In this document: positions 17,174 to 26,019 of the stretch, piece by piece
How positions within the stretch are numbered: position 1 is the stretch's first letter
Layout of the letters: each line of letters opens with the position of its first letter
Assembly (NCBI GenBank): GCA_031289095.1
Contig: JAITQD010000082.1
Coordinates: 1-63,752 of the forward strand
From: Azoarcus sp.
Lineage (GTDB): Bacteria > Pseudomonadota > Gammaproteobacteria > Burkholderiales > Rhodocyclaceae
Length of the DNA: 63,752 bases
Direction: 5' to 3'
Translations under genes and position numbers: made by a program
The notes under the pieces: generated by a model
Databases searched by the model: none
What the model was told of the DNA's origin: nothing
The model's input: only the letters and a program-made list of their open reading frames with translations

Positions 17174-17737
17174 TCAGGCCGTTTTGGCGCGCGTCGCCAC
17201 GGCGTGACCAAGCGCGGCGATGATCAGGGGCACGTCCAGCAGGTAATCCCACAGGTTCGTGGAATCCAGCCAGTGCAGCCGCCAGCCGGACAGCGCGGCG
17301 AGAAGGGCGAGCGAAAGCGCACGGTTGCCGCGATACCAGAAAAGGCATGCAAGGCCGCCGACAAGGCAAGGCAGAATGGCGGAGTCATACCCCGGTTCGT
17401 AGGGGTCGAGGGGCAACAGGCCAAAACCGCAAAGGGAAAAGGCCAGCCCCAGAGAGGCAAAGATGCGAACTTGCAGCAAGGTGACGATGCTTTGCCGCCG
17501 GTGCTGGATAAAAAAAACGCCCAGCAGGACGAGACTGACGAGGGAAAGGTCTCCCAGCGCACCGCGCAGCAGCACCAGAAGCGTGATGCCCGCGACGGGC
17601 AGGTGCAGGAGGGCGCAGACCGCCGCCAGCGCCAGCGCCTTGCGTCCGGGACGGGCGCGCAGAGCAGGCGCGCACCGGAAAAAGAAAAGGGTCAGCGCCA
17701 GGCCATAGGCGAAAGTAGCAAGGATGGCCGGAATCAC
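17174..17737 (-). CDS. Uncharacterised polytopic membrane protein
   Basis: I do not recognise the family. The likely start is the GTG at 17737, which overlaps the stop of the upstream sialidase-like gene as GTGA and is preceded by GGAGG. It gives 187 residues with about five or six membrane helices (for example ILATFAYGLALTLFFF, LALAAVCALLHLPVAGITLLVLL, LSLVSLVLLGVFFI). Only short loops lie between them, and the C-terminus is TRAKTA. It is the last gene of a three-gene minus-strand operon with an LtaS-like sulfatase and a BNR protein, so a role in envelope glycan or lipid modification is plausible but unproven. Confidence 0.7.
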   Translation of the reverse strand: MIPAILATFAYGLALTLFFFRCAPALRARPGRKALALAAVCALLHLPVAGITLLVLLRGALGDLSLVSLVLLGVFFIQHRRQSIVTLLQVRIFASLGLAFSLCGFGLLPLDPYEPGYDSAILPCLVGGLACLFWYRGNRALSLALLAALSGWRLHWLDSTNLWDYLLDVPLIIAALGHAVATRAKTA

Positions 17738-19008
17738 AGCTTTTCCTCCAGCCATGCCCGATTGAAGCGCAAGTGGCGAATGAAGCTGCCGTTCCAGGTG
17801 TAGACCAGGTGAAAATCGCCATCGGCGGCGCGGATCAGGTAGGGATAGTCGTACCGCCAACCACAGCGGGGTTTGCAAAGATTGCGTTCGACGTTGCGGA
17901 TGATCTCCGCCGGGTCTGGCGCGCGGCCAAGGGTTTGGATGTCTTCCGTCAGGCGTGTGCGAAAGGCGGCGGCGTCCGGCGATTGCTGCAAGAAGTCTTC
18001 TTTGTCCTCAAAACGGTGCAGGACGCGCCAATGCCAACCGTCATCGGCGCTCACCAGCAGCGAGAGGCGAAGCCGTTCGTTTTCCACGTCGTTGGCGACC
18101 GCCAGCAGCTTGCCGTCTTCGAGCCGCAAGGCGGCGAGCGCCGAATTCGGGTTGGGCAGGTCGGTTTGCGCCAGGGGCGACCAGCGCCGCCCGGCATCGG
18201 TCGTTTCTGTACGCCAGACGCGGTGCGGCGGACGGTCGTCGCTGTCGCGCAGCAGGGCTACGGCGCGGGCGGGTGTTTCCGCCATTACGATGGGTTGCAG
18301 CGAGCGCGAGCCGTAGTCCATGCGCGTGACGCGCCGCACGTCGCCCTGGGGCGACAGGATGAGCAACTCGCCCTGCTTGCCCCCCAACTCGAAATAGACG
18401 GGAAGACCGGTGTCGCCATTTTCAAAAAACACCGGGTACCCTTTGACCAGGGTCGAGAGGTTGAGAAAAGGCGCGGTGATGAGCCGCCGGGCGGGCCGCC
18501 AGCTTTTGCCCAGGTCGGGCGAAGTGATGAGATTCAGTTGGCTGGTGGCCCAGCCGCCCAGCGCGACGCTGACGTAGACGACCCACAGTTCGCCCTGCGG
18601 CGTGACGAAGGCGACGGGGTTGCCGAGCTTGCGCACGAATCTGCCGGTATCCGCCGTCGTTTGCGCCGTGGTCGCCAGCACGCGCTGCGGCGACCATGCG
18701 CCATTCTGGTTATCGGCGGCATAAATTTTGACGTCCATGCTGCCCTCGCGCAGCCCGCCAAACCAGACGGCAAAAAGCCGCCCATCCGGCAGCGCGGCAA
18801 TGGAGGCGGCATGGACACTCAACGGATCGGGCGGGTTGATGAGGGTGCTTTCCAGCCGGGGCGTTTCTTCGGCCTGGGCCGCGACAGGATGCGGGGGCAA
18901 GACGAAGCGCGACGGCGGCAGCTCAAAAAAACCAGGCCAGCCCGCCCAGAGGGTCAGGCAGGCGATGAGCGCAAGCGGCAAGGCGCGGCGAAGACAGGCG
19001 CGGTTCAA
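17734..19008 (-). CDS. Secreted or anchored sialidase-like BNR/Asp-box protein
   Basis: The 424-residue product begins with a signal or anchor (LALIACLTLWAGWPGFF). It folds as a BNR beta-propeller, with three well-formed Asp-boxes of pattern S/T-x-D-x-G-x-x-W: SPDLGKSW, TTDAGRRW and SADDGWHW. RIP-like motifs of true exo-sialidases are not obvious, so the substrate need not be sialic acid. The ATG overlaps the sulfatase stop (ATGA) and its own stop overlaps the next gene (GTGA), so all three genes are translationally coupled. Its likely place is the periplasm. Confidence 0.78.
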   Translation of the reverse strand: MNRACLRRALPLALIACLTLWAGWPGFFELPPSRFVLPPHPVAAQAEETPRLESTLINPPDPLSVHAASIAALPDGRLFAVWFGGLREGSMDVKIYAADNQNGAWSPQRVLATTAQTTADTGRFVRKLGNPVAFVTPQGELWVVYVSVALGGWATSQLNLITSPDLGKSWRPARRLITAPFLNLSTLVKGYPVFFENGDTGLPVYFELGGKQGELLILSPQGDVRRVTRMDYGSRSLQPIVMAETPARAVALLRDSDDRPPHRVWRTETTDAGRRWSPLAQTDLPNPNSALAALRLEDGKLLAVANDVENERLRLSLLVSADDGWHWRVLHRFEDKEDFLQQSPDAAAFRTRLTEDIQTLGRAPDPAEIIRNVERNLCKPRCGWRYDYPYLIRAADGDFHLVYTWNGSFIRHLRFNRAWLEEKL

Positions 19009-21065
19009 TGCGCCTTCTCTGTTTCGGCTTTGTTGCTGTAGAGCATCACCCGCGCGGCTTCGTGCAGGTCGCGCGCAAGGGTGGAGAGGCGGGCGAATTC
19101 CTGCGGGTTTTCGGCGGCAAGGTTTTTTACATCGTCGGCATCGACCGCATACAGCCCGGCGTCGGTGCCGTCGGCATTCATGCTGAGAAGATAGCGGCTC
19201 GTCACGACGCCGATCAGCGGAAAGGCGCCTTCACGCAGGATCACCGGCACAGCGCGTTCGCCCTCGGGGGCCGGGATCTGGATGTCGCGTCCCAGTGTGG
19301 CGGTACGGTATTCCAACCCCAGCAGCCCCGCCAGAGTGGGCATGAAATCGACGAGGCTCGTGGCCTCGCCGGTGACGTGCGGGGCAATCAGGCGGGGCGC
19401 GTGAATGATGCCGGGCACATGCAGGCTTTCCAGATTGAGGTCGGAATAGGCTTTGGGCTTGAACGGCAATTCCGCCACGCGACCGTTGTGGTCGCCGTAG
19501 AGCACGAAAATGGTGTCGTCGTAATAGCCGCTTTTTTTCGCCATCTCGAAGAAACGCCAAACGGAATGGTCGAGAAAGCGCACGGCGTTGTACTGGGCGT
19601 TGCTGCGAAAACCCGAACGGTGCAACACGTCGTCCGGCAGGGTCTTGCGCTCGAAATTGTCGTTATCCTCGGGAATCGTGAAAGGCGGATGGTTATCGGC
19701 GGTCTGGATGAAGGCGACGAAGGGGCGATCCCTGGGCTGTTGGCGCAGGAGCGCGTCCACCTCCTTGAACAGCGCGAGATCGGAGATACCCCACACGTCG
19801 ATGTTGGACGAGCGCCACTCGCCCTCCTCGTGCATGCGGATGTCGGGGACGCTGCTCTTGATGAGCGCGCTCATGTTCGCCCAGCCCGCGCTACCGCCGA
19901 TGGCATAGTGTTTGTCATAACCCGTGAAGGCGTTCAGGATGCTTTGTTGCGGCAGGAGAAAGGGATTCCGGGTGGCGCTTTTCGTACGCGACACGTCGGG
20001 GATGTGGGTGAAAAGCCCCCATACCGTTTTCGCGGTGCCCGTGACCGGGACGTAAAAATTGCGCAGAAACCAGCTTTCCCGCGCGATCCGATCCAGATGC
20101 GGCGTGGGATCCAGGGGGTTACCGTGCATCCCGGTCACGCTGCCGCCCAATGACTCCAGGTGAATAAAAATGACGTTGGGTTTTGTGGCGAATTTGAGCC
20201 GGTACGGTTGCGGCGGAACATGTCGTTCAAAGCGGGGCAAGTCCTCGCCCGTCGTGACCGGAACCGGCGCATCCAGGTAAGCGGCGATTTCTTTGGCATG
20301 ATCCCGCACGTAGGCAAGGTCGTAATGGTCGGGCGAGGTCGACCAGGTATCCCAAATAAATATCACCGGATTCAGCCCCAGCGCGCCCATATGGGTATTG
20401 CCGGAAAAGAAGGCGTCGCTCCAGCGCAGGGGCACGGGGTTTTCCAGATTGATGTTGCTCACGCGCCCCAGAATACCCAGCACGCCACCAACGCAGACGA
20501 GCGCCACGACCGCTGCAACGCCCCGGCGGCGCACCGGCAGCGCCGGGCGATCGAGCGTCCGGCGCTCCAGCCAGACGAAGCCCGCAAAAAGCGCCGCAGA
20601 AGCGAACAGCCACAACAAGGCGAGACTGATTACGGGGTAATGCTCCCATACCAGCTTTGCCGAAATGTCGGGGTTGCTGAAAAACCTGAACACGCTCGCA
20701 TTGAGCCGCAGCCCCAGCCAGTCGTAATAGCCAAAATCGACGATATACACCAGCCCCACCGCCAGCAAGGCAACCCCCAACCACGTCCGCATTCCCCGGC
20801 GCAGCCCGCGCGTGTTTTGCGCGTTCCGGCGCGGCAGGATCAGCAGGAGCGCGGGCGGCAGCATCAGCAGGATCGCCAGCCGCAGATCGAACCTGAACCC
20901 GATGCCCAGTGTTTCCAGGAGTACGGCGGCGTCCCCGGAAGGGGGAATGGTGACTTCGGAGGCGCCGAACAGGAACCCCATGCGCAGCGCGGCGAACAGC
21001 ACGAACAACGCCGCCATGCCGGCCAGGAGATAACGCAAACGCGGGAAAGTCATGGAAGCCGCCAT
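19005..21065 (-). CDS. LtaS/MdoB-like membrane sulfatase-family phosphotransferase
   Basis: The 686-residue product has about five N-terminal membrane helices (residues 1-190) and a large periplasmic sulfatase-fold domain (about 270-650). The catalytic region reads PNVIFIHLESLGG, with a likely nucleophilic Thr in the segment VTGTAKTVWGL. This is typical of LtaS-type phosphoglycerol or phosphoethanolamine transferases rather than formylglycine sulfatases (no C-x-P-x-R). Metal ligands are visible in FVLYGDHNGR. It probably transfers a head group from phospholipid to a periplasmic or surface glycan. It heads the coupled operon with the BNR and membrane proteins and is divergent from amt. Confidence 0.82.
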   Translation of the reverse strand: MAASMTFPRLRYLLAGMAALFVLFAALRMGFLFGASEVTIPPSGDAAVLLETLGIGFRFDLRLAILLMLPPALLLILPRRNAQNTRGLRRGMRTWLGVALLAVGLVYIVDFGYYDWLGLRLNASVFRFFSNPDISAKLVWEHYPVISLALLWLFASAALFAGFVWLERRTLDRPALPVRRRGVAAVVALVCVGGVLGILGRVSNINLENPVPLRWSDAFFSGNTHMGALGLNPVIFIWDTWSTSPDHYDLAYVRDHAKEIAAYLDAPVPVTTGEDLPRFERHVPPQPYRLKFATKPNVIFIHLESLGGSVTGMHGNPLDPTPHLDRIARESWFLRNFYVPVTGTAKTVWGLFTHIPDVSRTKSATRNPFLLPQQSILNAFTGYDKHYAIGGSAGWANMSALIKSSVPDIRMHEEGEWRSSNIDVWGISDLALFKEVDALLRQQPRDRPFVAFIQTADNHPPFTIPEDNDNFERKTLPDDVLHRSGFRSNAQYNAVRFLDHSVWRFFEMAKKSGYYDDTIFVLYGDHNGRVAELPFKPKAYSDLNLESLHVPGIIHAPRLIAPHVTGEATSLVDFMPTLAGLLGLEYRTATLGRDIQIPAPEGERAVPVILREGAFPLIGVVTSRYLLSMNADGTDAGLYAVDADDVKNLAAENPQEFARLSTLARDLHEAARVMLYSNKAETEKAH

Positions 21066-21220
21066 CAGCCGTGAGTAAACGGATGATGCTACCTGAGTCG
21101 GACAGCACGTTCAACGAGCCTGCAAGGGTGCGAAGCGCCGGAAATCGCCAATGGAAATATTTTTTATATACGAACATAAAAGGCGTGAAATTTTATTTTT
21201 TACCACAGAATCATGAATCA

Positions 21221-21233
21221 ATAAAAAACACAC
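21221..21233 (+). repeat. 13-mer ATAAAAAACACAC, second copy
   Basis: This is an exact copy of the element at 12440-12452. Here it lies 55 bases before the NtrC-type palindrome, compared with about 112 upstream of gmaS. Confidence 0.5.
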
Positions 21234-21275
21234 CAGCCCATACCGCACCATTAATGGCTTGCAAACGCCCTGTTC

Positions 21276-21290
21276 GCACCAAAGAAGTGC
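21276..21290 (+). promoter_or_regulatory. NtrC-type binding site upstream of amt
   Basis: GCACCAAAGAAGTGC differs by one base from the site upstream of gmaS and has the NtrC dyad. It lies about 93 bases before the sigma-54 element. The outer flanks extend the symmetry to TCGCAC and GTGCGA. Confidence 0.7.
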
Positions 21291-21382
21291 GACCGGCCCG
21301 CGTGCCGCAACACCCGTCCCCATTGCGTGACAAGCCGCCAAACCGTGACTGTTACGCCGGTTGCGAGCCAGACGCGCGGGGG

Positions 21383-21397
21383 TGGCATACGGCTTGC
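21383..21397 (+). promoter_or_regulatory. Sigma-54 promoter of amt
   Basis: TGGCATACGGCTTGC keeps the GG-N10-GC spacing of sigma-54 promoters and matches the gmaS promoter at 11 of 15 bases. The amt ATG is about 45 bases after the expected transcription start. Confidence 0.75.
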
Positions 21398-21453
21398 GTC
21401 AGGCGTGTCATCCCCACCCGATACGGTTTCCCCGACCACGAGAAGGAAATGAC

Positions 21454-22776
21454 ATGAATGCTTCCGATTTTCTGAAAAAGGCGCTGCTTCTGCTGCCGTT
21501 CCTGTTGTGTTTCGCTGCACCGCCGGCCTTCGCACAGGAGACGCTGGACACCGGCACCACGGCCTGGATGATGACCGCCGCCGCGCTCGTCATCATGATG
21601 TGCATCCCCGGACTGGCCATGTTCTACGCCGGTATGCTGCGCGCCGCCAACCTGCTCTCGGTCTTCGCGCAGTTCTTCGCGGGCGCGGGCCTCATCGCCA
21701 TCCTGTGGGTGGTCTTCGGCTACAGCATCGTGACCGACGCGACCGGCATGGTGGCGGGCGAATACAACCTCCACAGCTTCATCGGCGGTCTGGCCTCGTT
21801 CCTCCTGCTCGACCTCAAGCCCGACAGCATCACGCTCGGCATGCCGACCAGCGTCTTCATCACGTTCCAGCTTTCGTTCGCCATCATCACCCCGGCCATC
21901 GTCGCGGGTGCTTTTGCGGAGCGGATCAAGTTCAGCGCCGCCATCCTGTTTCTCGCGTTCTGGTTCGCGCTCGTCTATGCGCCGATGGCGCACATGGTCT
22001 GGGGCGGGCCGGGGTCGCTGATGGCCAACTGGGGCGCGCTCGATTTTGCAGGCGGCACTGCGGTGCACATCAATTCCGGCGTCGCCGCGCTCGCCGCCTG
22101 CCTCGTCGTCGGCAAGCGCCAGGGCTATCTCACGCATTCGATGCCGCCGCACAACCTGGGGCTGTGCCTCGCTGGCGCGGGCTTCGTCTGGCTGGGATGG
22201 TTCGGCTTCAACGCGGGTTCCGCTGCGGCGGTCAGTGGCGTGACCGGCATGGCGATGTTGAACACGCAACTCGCCGCCTGCACCGGCGTGCTGGGCTGGA
22301 TGGCCGTGGAATGGATTCGTAATGGCCGCCCGAGCGCACTCGGTATCGCTTCCGGCGCACTGGCGGGACTCGTCGGCGTCACGCCCGGATGCGCCTACGT
22401 CGGCCCCATCGGCGCGCTCATCATCGGCATCGTCTCCGGCGCGGTGTGCTTCTACTTCGTCGCTGTCGTGAAACGCAAGTTTGGTTACGACGACACGCTG
22501 GACGTCTTCGGCCTGCACGGCGTGGGCGGCATGGTGGGGGCAATCCTCACCGGCGTCTTCGCCTCCACCGCGCTGGGCGGTACGGAAGAAATCGAGATCG
22601 CGACACAGCTTTGGGCGCAGTTCAAGAGCGTTGTCTTCACCATCGCCTATAGCTTCGCCATCAGCCTTGTCATCCTGAAGTTGCTCGACTGGACGATTGG
22701 CCTGCGCGTCGATCAGGAAGCGGAAGCGATGGGCCTCGACCAAGCCGAACACCGCGAAACCGGCTACAACCTCTAA
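21454..22776 (+). CDS. amt: Amt-family ammonium/methylammonium transporter
   Basis: Amt moves ammonium, and commonly methylammonium, across the inner membrane. The start at 21454 (GAAGGAA before it) gives 440 residues with a cleavable-type signal (LLPFLLCFAAPPAFA) and 11 membrane helices. The pore histidines are visible in GTAVHINSG and FGLHGVGG, with the family segments GLAMFYAGMLRAANLLSV and PHNLGLCLAGAGFVWLGWFGFNAGS. No glnK lies beside it, which is unusual for amt. Its position between the mgs and mgd halves of the cluster, with the same promoter type as gmaS, suggests methylamine uptake for this pathway. Confidence 0.93.
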   Translation: MNASDFLKKALLLLPFLLCFAAPPAFAQETLDTGTTAWMMTAAALVIMMCIPGLAMFYAGMLRAANLLSVFAQFFAGAGLIAILWVVFGYSIVTDATGMVAGEYNLHSFIGGLASFLLLDLKPDSITLGMPTSVFITFQLSFAIITPAIVAGAFAERIKFSAAILFLAFWFALVYAPMAHMVWGGPGSLMANWGALDFAGGTAVHINSGVAALAACLVVGKRQGYLTHSMPPHNLGLCLAGAGFVWLGWFGFNAGSAAAVSGVTGMAMLNTQLAACTGVLGWMAVEWIRNGRPSALGIASGALAGLVGVTPGCAYVGPIGALIIGIVSGAVCFYFVAVVKRKFGYDDTLDVFGLHGVGGMVGAILTGVFASTALGGTEEIEIATQLWAQFKSVVFTIAYSFAISLVILKLLDWTIGLRVDQEAEAMGLDQAEHRETGYNL

Positions 22777-22940
22777 TCCAGACCGCCCGCCGGCCACGCC
22801 GGCGGGCCGGTGCCTCCCCCCTCCCCGCCCTTTTTTCGCAGGTGACGCCATGAGCAAAATTTCGACGCCTCAAGTATTTTTTGAAAAAAAATTTCACCTG
22901 TGGAACGAATTGACTGAAAATAGCCTTCATAAACAATAGT

Positions 22941-22964
22941 AAATTTTACTGAAGCGTAAAATTT
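22941..22964. promoter_or_regulatory. Perfect inverted repeat upstream of purU, probable operator
   Basis: AAATTTTAC and GTAAAATTT form a perfect 9-bp inverted repeat around TGAAGC, 29 bases before the purU start. The spacing between half-sites is about two helical turns centre to centre. The same half-site (AAATTTTACT) occurs upstream of gmaS and, with one change, upstream of amt. The IclR protein encoded after mgdD is an obvious candidate ligand. Inference. Confidence 0.5.
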
Positions 22965-22992
22965 CCAAATTAACCCCCTGGAGCGTCTTCTC

Positions 22993-23877
22993 ATGCCACA
23001 CACGAACTCCCCGGCCACGAGCGAACGGGAAAATTTCATCGTCAAGATCACCTGCCCGGCAACGACCGGCATCGTCGCGGCGGTGACGTCCTTTCTGGCC
23101 GAGCGCAAGTGCTACATCAGCGAAATGTCGCAGTTCGACGACGAGGAAAGCAGCCGCTTTTTCATGCGCGCGGTCTTCCATTTCACGACGGAGACAAACG
23201 ACGAAGCGGCGCTGCGGCGCGAATTCGCCCCCGTGGCGCAGCGGTTCCAGATGCAATGGGACTTGTACAGTTCCCGCCGCCCGATGCGCGTCGTCATTAT
23301 GGTGAGCAAGTACGACCACTGCTTCGCCGATCTGCTCTACCGCTTCCACAAAGGCGAGCTGGAGATGGAGATCGCCGCCGTCGTCTCCAATCACCTCGAC
23401 CTGCGCCCGATGGCCGAACGCGAGGGCATTCGCTTCATCTACCTGCCGGTGACAAAGGAAAACAAGGCGGCGCAAGAAAAAGAACTGCTGAAGATCATCG
23501 AGGAAACCGGCGCCGGCCTCGTAGTACTGGCGCGCTACATGCAGATATTGTCCAACGATCTGTGCCGGACGCTTTCGGGGCGCGCCATCAACATCCATCA
23601 CTCCTTCCTGCCCGGTTTCAAGGGCGCGAAGCCCTATCACCAGGCTTATGACCGCGGCGTGAAGCTGATCGGCGCGACCGCCCACTACGTGACCCCCGAC
23701 CTCGACGAAGGCCCGATCATCGAACAGGAAGTGCAGCGCGTCGACCACACCTATTCGCCCGACGACCTGGTGGTGGTCGGGCGCAACACCGAAACCGTGG
23801 CGCTTTCCAGGGCGGTACGCGACTACCTGCAACACCGCGTCTTTCTCAACGGTTCCCGCACGGTGGTCTTCAAATGA
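22993..23877 (+). CDS. purU: PurU, formyltetrahydrofolate deformylase
   Basis: PurU hydrolyses 10-formyl-THF to formate and THF. The 294-residue product has an N-terminal ACT domain (about 12-90) and a formyltransferase-type domain (about 95-290). The catalytic region has [21 protein letters not shown] and [10 protein letters not shown]. It heads the purU-folD-mgdABCD transcript and its stop overlaps folD (ATGA). Next to N-methylglutamate dehydrogenase its likely task is to release as formate the C1 unit taken from methylamine, freeing THF. A perfect AT-rich inverted repeat lies just upstream. Confidence 0.95.
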   Translation: MPHTNSPATSERENFIVKITCPATTGIVAAVTSFLAERKCYISEMSQFDDEESSRFFMRAVFHFTTETNDEAALRREFAPVAQRFQMQWDLYSSRRPMRVVIMVSKYDHCFADLLYRFHKGELEMEIAAVVSNHLDLRPMAEREGIRFIYLPVTKENKAAQEKELLKIIEETGAGLVVLARYMQILSNDLCRTLSGRAINIHHSFLPGFKGAKPYHQAYDRGVKLIGATAHYVTPDLDEGPIIEQEVQRVDHTYSPDDLVVVGRNTETVALSRAVRDYLQHRVFLNGSRTVVFK

Positions 23878-24740
23878 GCGCCCGGATCATCGACGGCAAG
23901 GCAATTGCCCAGAAAGTGCTGGAAGAAGCCCGTGCGGGCGCGGCGCGGCTACGGGAACGCGGCATCGAACCGGGACTCGCGGTGGTGCTGGTCGGGGAAG
24001 ACCCGGCCAGCCAGGTTTACGTGCGCAACAAGGTGCTGAAGGCCGCCGAGGCAGGCATCCTGTCTTTCGAGCACCGCCTGTCCACCACGACCTCCGAAGC
24101 CGATGTGCTCGCGCTCATCGACGAACTCAACCGCCGCGACGACGTGCACGGCATCCTCGTACAACTGCCGCTGCCACGGCACATCGACGAACAGAAAATC
24201 ATCGAGGCGATCCGGTACGACAAGGACGTCGACGGCTTTCACGCCCTCAACGCCGGTGCACTGCAACAGGGCCGCCCCGCCCTCGTCGCCTGCACGCCCT
24301 GGGGTTGCCTGCGGTTGCTGAAGGAAACCCTGGGCAATCTGGACGGCAAGCATGCCGTCGTCGTGGGACGCTCCAACATCGTCGGCAAACCGATGGCGGC
24401 GCTGCTCCTGCGGGAAAACTGCGCCGTCACCATCGTGCATTCCAGGGTGCCGGACGCCGCCGCTCTCGCCCGGCAGGCCGATATCGTCGTGGCCGCCGTC
24501 GGGCGTCCGCGCCTTGTCGACGCGCACTGGATCAAGCCCGGCGCAACAGTGATCGACGTGGGCATCAACCGCATCGAGGAAAACGGCAAAAGCCGGCTCG
24601 TGGGCGATGTCGATTTCGAGCAGGTCAAGAATATCGCCGCCGCAATCACCCCCGTGCCCGGCGGCGTCGGCCCCATGACCATCGCCTGCCTCATGCAGAA
24701 CACCGTGAGCGCGGCCACGGCGCAGCACGCCATCTACTGA
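23874..24740 (+). CDS. folD: FolD, methylene-THF dehydrogenase/cyclohydrolase
   Basis: FolD oxidises 5,10-methylene-THF to methenyl-THF with NADP and hydrolyses it to 10-formyl-THF. The 288-residue product shows the folate and active-site segments [17 protein letters not shown] and [10 protein letters not shown]. The nucleotide segment is [14 protein letters not shown], and the C-terminal signature is [11 protein letters not shown]. It overlaps purU and is followed after 14 bases by mgdA, so its product feeds PurU directly. It may be a pathway-dedicated copy in addition to a housekeeping folD elsewhere, which the window cannot show. Confidence 0.95.
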   Translation: MSARIIDGKAIAQKVLEEARAGAARLRERGIEPGLAVVLVGEDPASQVYVRNKVLKAAEAGILSFEHRLSTTTSEADVLALIDELNRRDDVHGILVQLPLPRHIDEQKIIEAIRYDKDVDGFHALNAGALQQGRPALVACTPWGCLRLLKETLGNLDGKHAVVVGRSNIVGKPMAALLLRENCAVTIVHSRVPDAAALARQADIVVAAVGRPRLVDAHWIKPGATVIDVGINRIEENGKSRLVGDVDFEQVKNIAAAITPVPGGVGPMTIACLMQNTVSAATAQHAIY

Positions 24741-24754
24741 CAGGAGGCATCACC

Positions 24755-25993
24755 ATGCCGTTCTCCCTTCTTCGCCACGGTCTGTCGTCCGAGCTTCGCG
24801 TCGAACCGGATTTTCCACCCCCGCCGCCGTTGCGGGACGCCTACGATGTCGTCATCATCGGCGGCGGCGGTCACGGCATGGCCACCGCCTACTACCTCGC
24901 CAAACACCATGGCGTGACCCGGATCGCCGTGCTGGAAAAAGGCTATCTCGGCGGCGGCAACACGGCGCGCAACACGGCGGTCATCCGCTCCAATTACCTG
25001 ACGCCCGAAAGCGTCAAGTTCTACATCGCGTCGGTGAACCTCTACCGCAATCTTTCCAACGAATTCGATTTCAACATCATGTATTCCGAACGCGGCCAGC
25101 TCACCCTGGCGCACACGGACGGCGCGGTGCGCGCCTTCCGCCAGCGCGCCGAAGTCAACCGGCACCTCGGTGGCCGTTCGGAAATGCTCGACCGCCAGCA
25201 AATCAAGGAACTCGTCCCGCTCCTCAACCTCGATCCCGGCCACCCGGTACTGGCCGGCCTTTGGCACATCGACGGCGCGACCGCCCGCCACGACGCCATC
25301 GCCTGGGGTTACGCCCGGGGCGCGGTGCGGCGCGGGGTGGAATTCCATCCGCTCACCGAAGCGCAGGATTTCGTCGTCGACAAAAACCGCGTCGTCGCCA
25401 TCAAGACCAATCGCGGCCCCATCAAGTGCGGCTGCGTGGTGCAGGCCGTCGCCGGTTCGAGTTCCATCCTGCTCAACAAACTGAACATCCGCGCCCCGAT
25501 CCACACCTATCCGTTGCAGGCCATGGTGACGCAGCCGGTGAAGCCCTTCCTTGATCCGCTCGTCAGTTCATCGGCCCTGCACTGCTATGTGCAGCAGACC
25601 GGACGCGGCGAAATTCTGATTGGCGGCGGCTCCGACCCCTACCCGCTCTACGGCACGCGCTCGACCCTCGACCTGAAGGAAGGACTGCTCGCCCACGCCA
25701 TCGAAATGTTCCCCTTCCTCGCCAACGCCAAGCTGATGCGGCAATGGTCGGGCATCACCGACATGACACCGGACTACAGCCCGATCATGGGACTCTCCCC
25801 CGTCGACAACTACTACCTCGACGCTGGCTGGGGTACCTACGGTTTCAAGGCAACGCCCATCTGCGGCGTCACCATGGCCGAACTCGTGGCCAGTGGCGGC
25901 AAAGTGCCCGAACTCATCCAGCCCTTCAGCCTGGATCGCTTCTCGCGTTTCCGGCAGATCAACGAAATGGGCGCCACGGCGGCCAGCCACTGA
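24755..25993 (+). CDS. mgdA: N-methylglutamate dehydrogenase subunit A (sarcosine-oxidase beta-like)
   Basis: This FAD-dependent amine oxidoreductase subunit (412 residues) carries the dinucleotide fold VVIIGGGGHGMATAYYLAKHHG. NTARNTAVIRSNYLTPES, ATARHDAIAWGYARGA and the C-terminal GWGTYGFKATPICG complete the DAO/SoxB pattern. Start 24755 has AGGAGG before it. With MgdBCD it oxidises N-methylglutamate to glutamate plus a C1 unit. A heterotetrameric sarcosine oxidase would look alike; gmaS and mgsABC in the same cluster favour N-methylglutamate. Confidence 0.88.
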   Translation: MPFSLLRHGLSSELRVEPDFPPPPPLRDAYDVVIIGGGGHGMATAYYLAKHHGVTRIAVLEKGYLGGGNTARNTAVIRSNYLTPESVKFYIASVNLYRNLSNEFDFNIMYSERGQLTLAHTDGAVRAFRQRAEVNRHLGGRSEMLDRQQIKELVPLLNLDPGHPVLAGLWHIDGATARHDAIAWGYARGAVRRGVEFHPLTEAQDFVVDKNRVVAIKTNRGPIKCGCVVQAVAGSSSILLNKLNIRAPIHTYPLQAMVTQPVKPFLDPLVSSSALHCYVQQTGRGEILIGGGSDPYPLYGTRSTLDLKEGLLAHAIEMFPFLANAKLMRQWSGITDMTPDYSPIMGLSPVDNYYLDAGWGTYGFKATPICGVTMAELVASGGKVPELIQPFSLDRFSRFRQINEMGATAASH

Positions 25994-26019
25994 CGCGCCG
26001 CCTTCAAAAGAGATTCCCC

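Larger units (their letters stand above)
21066..21453 (+). other. 388-base regulatory region upstream of amt
   Basis: No gene is seen. An AT-rich block (21158-21235) holds AAATTTTATT (21188) and the 13-mer ATAAAAAACACAC (21221-21233) also found upstream of gmaS. It is followed by an NtrC-type palindrome (21276-21290) and a sigma-54 promoter (21383-21397). The region must also carry the divergent promoter of the sulfatase operon, which I could not assign. Confidence 0.7.
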
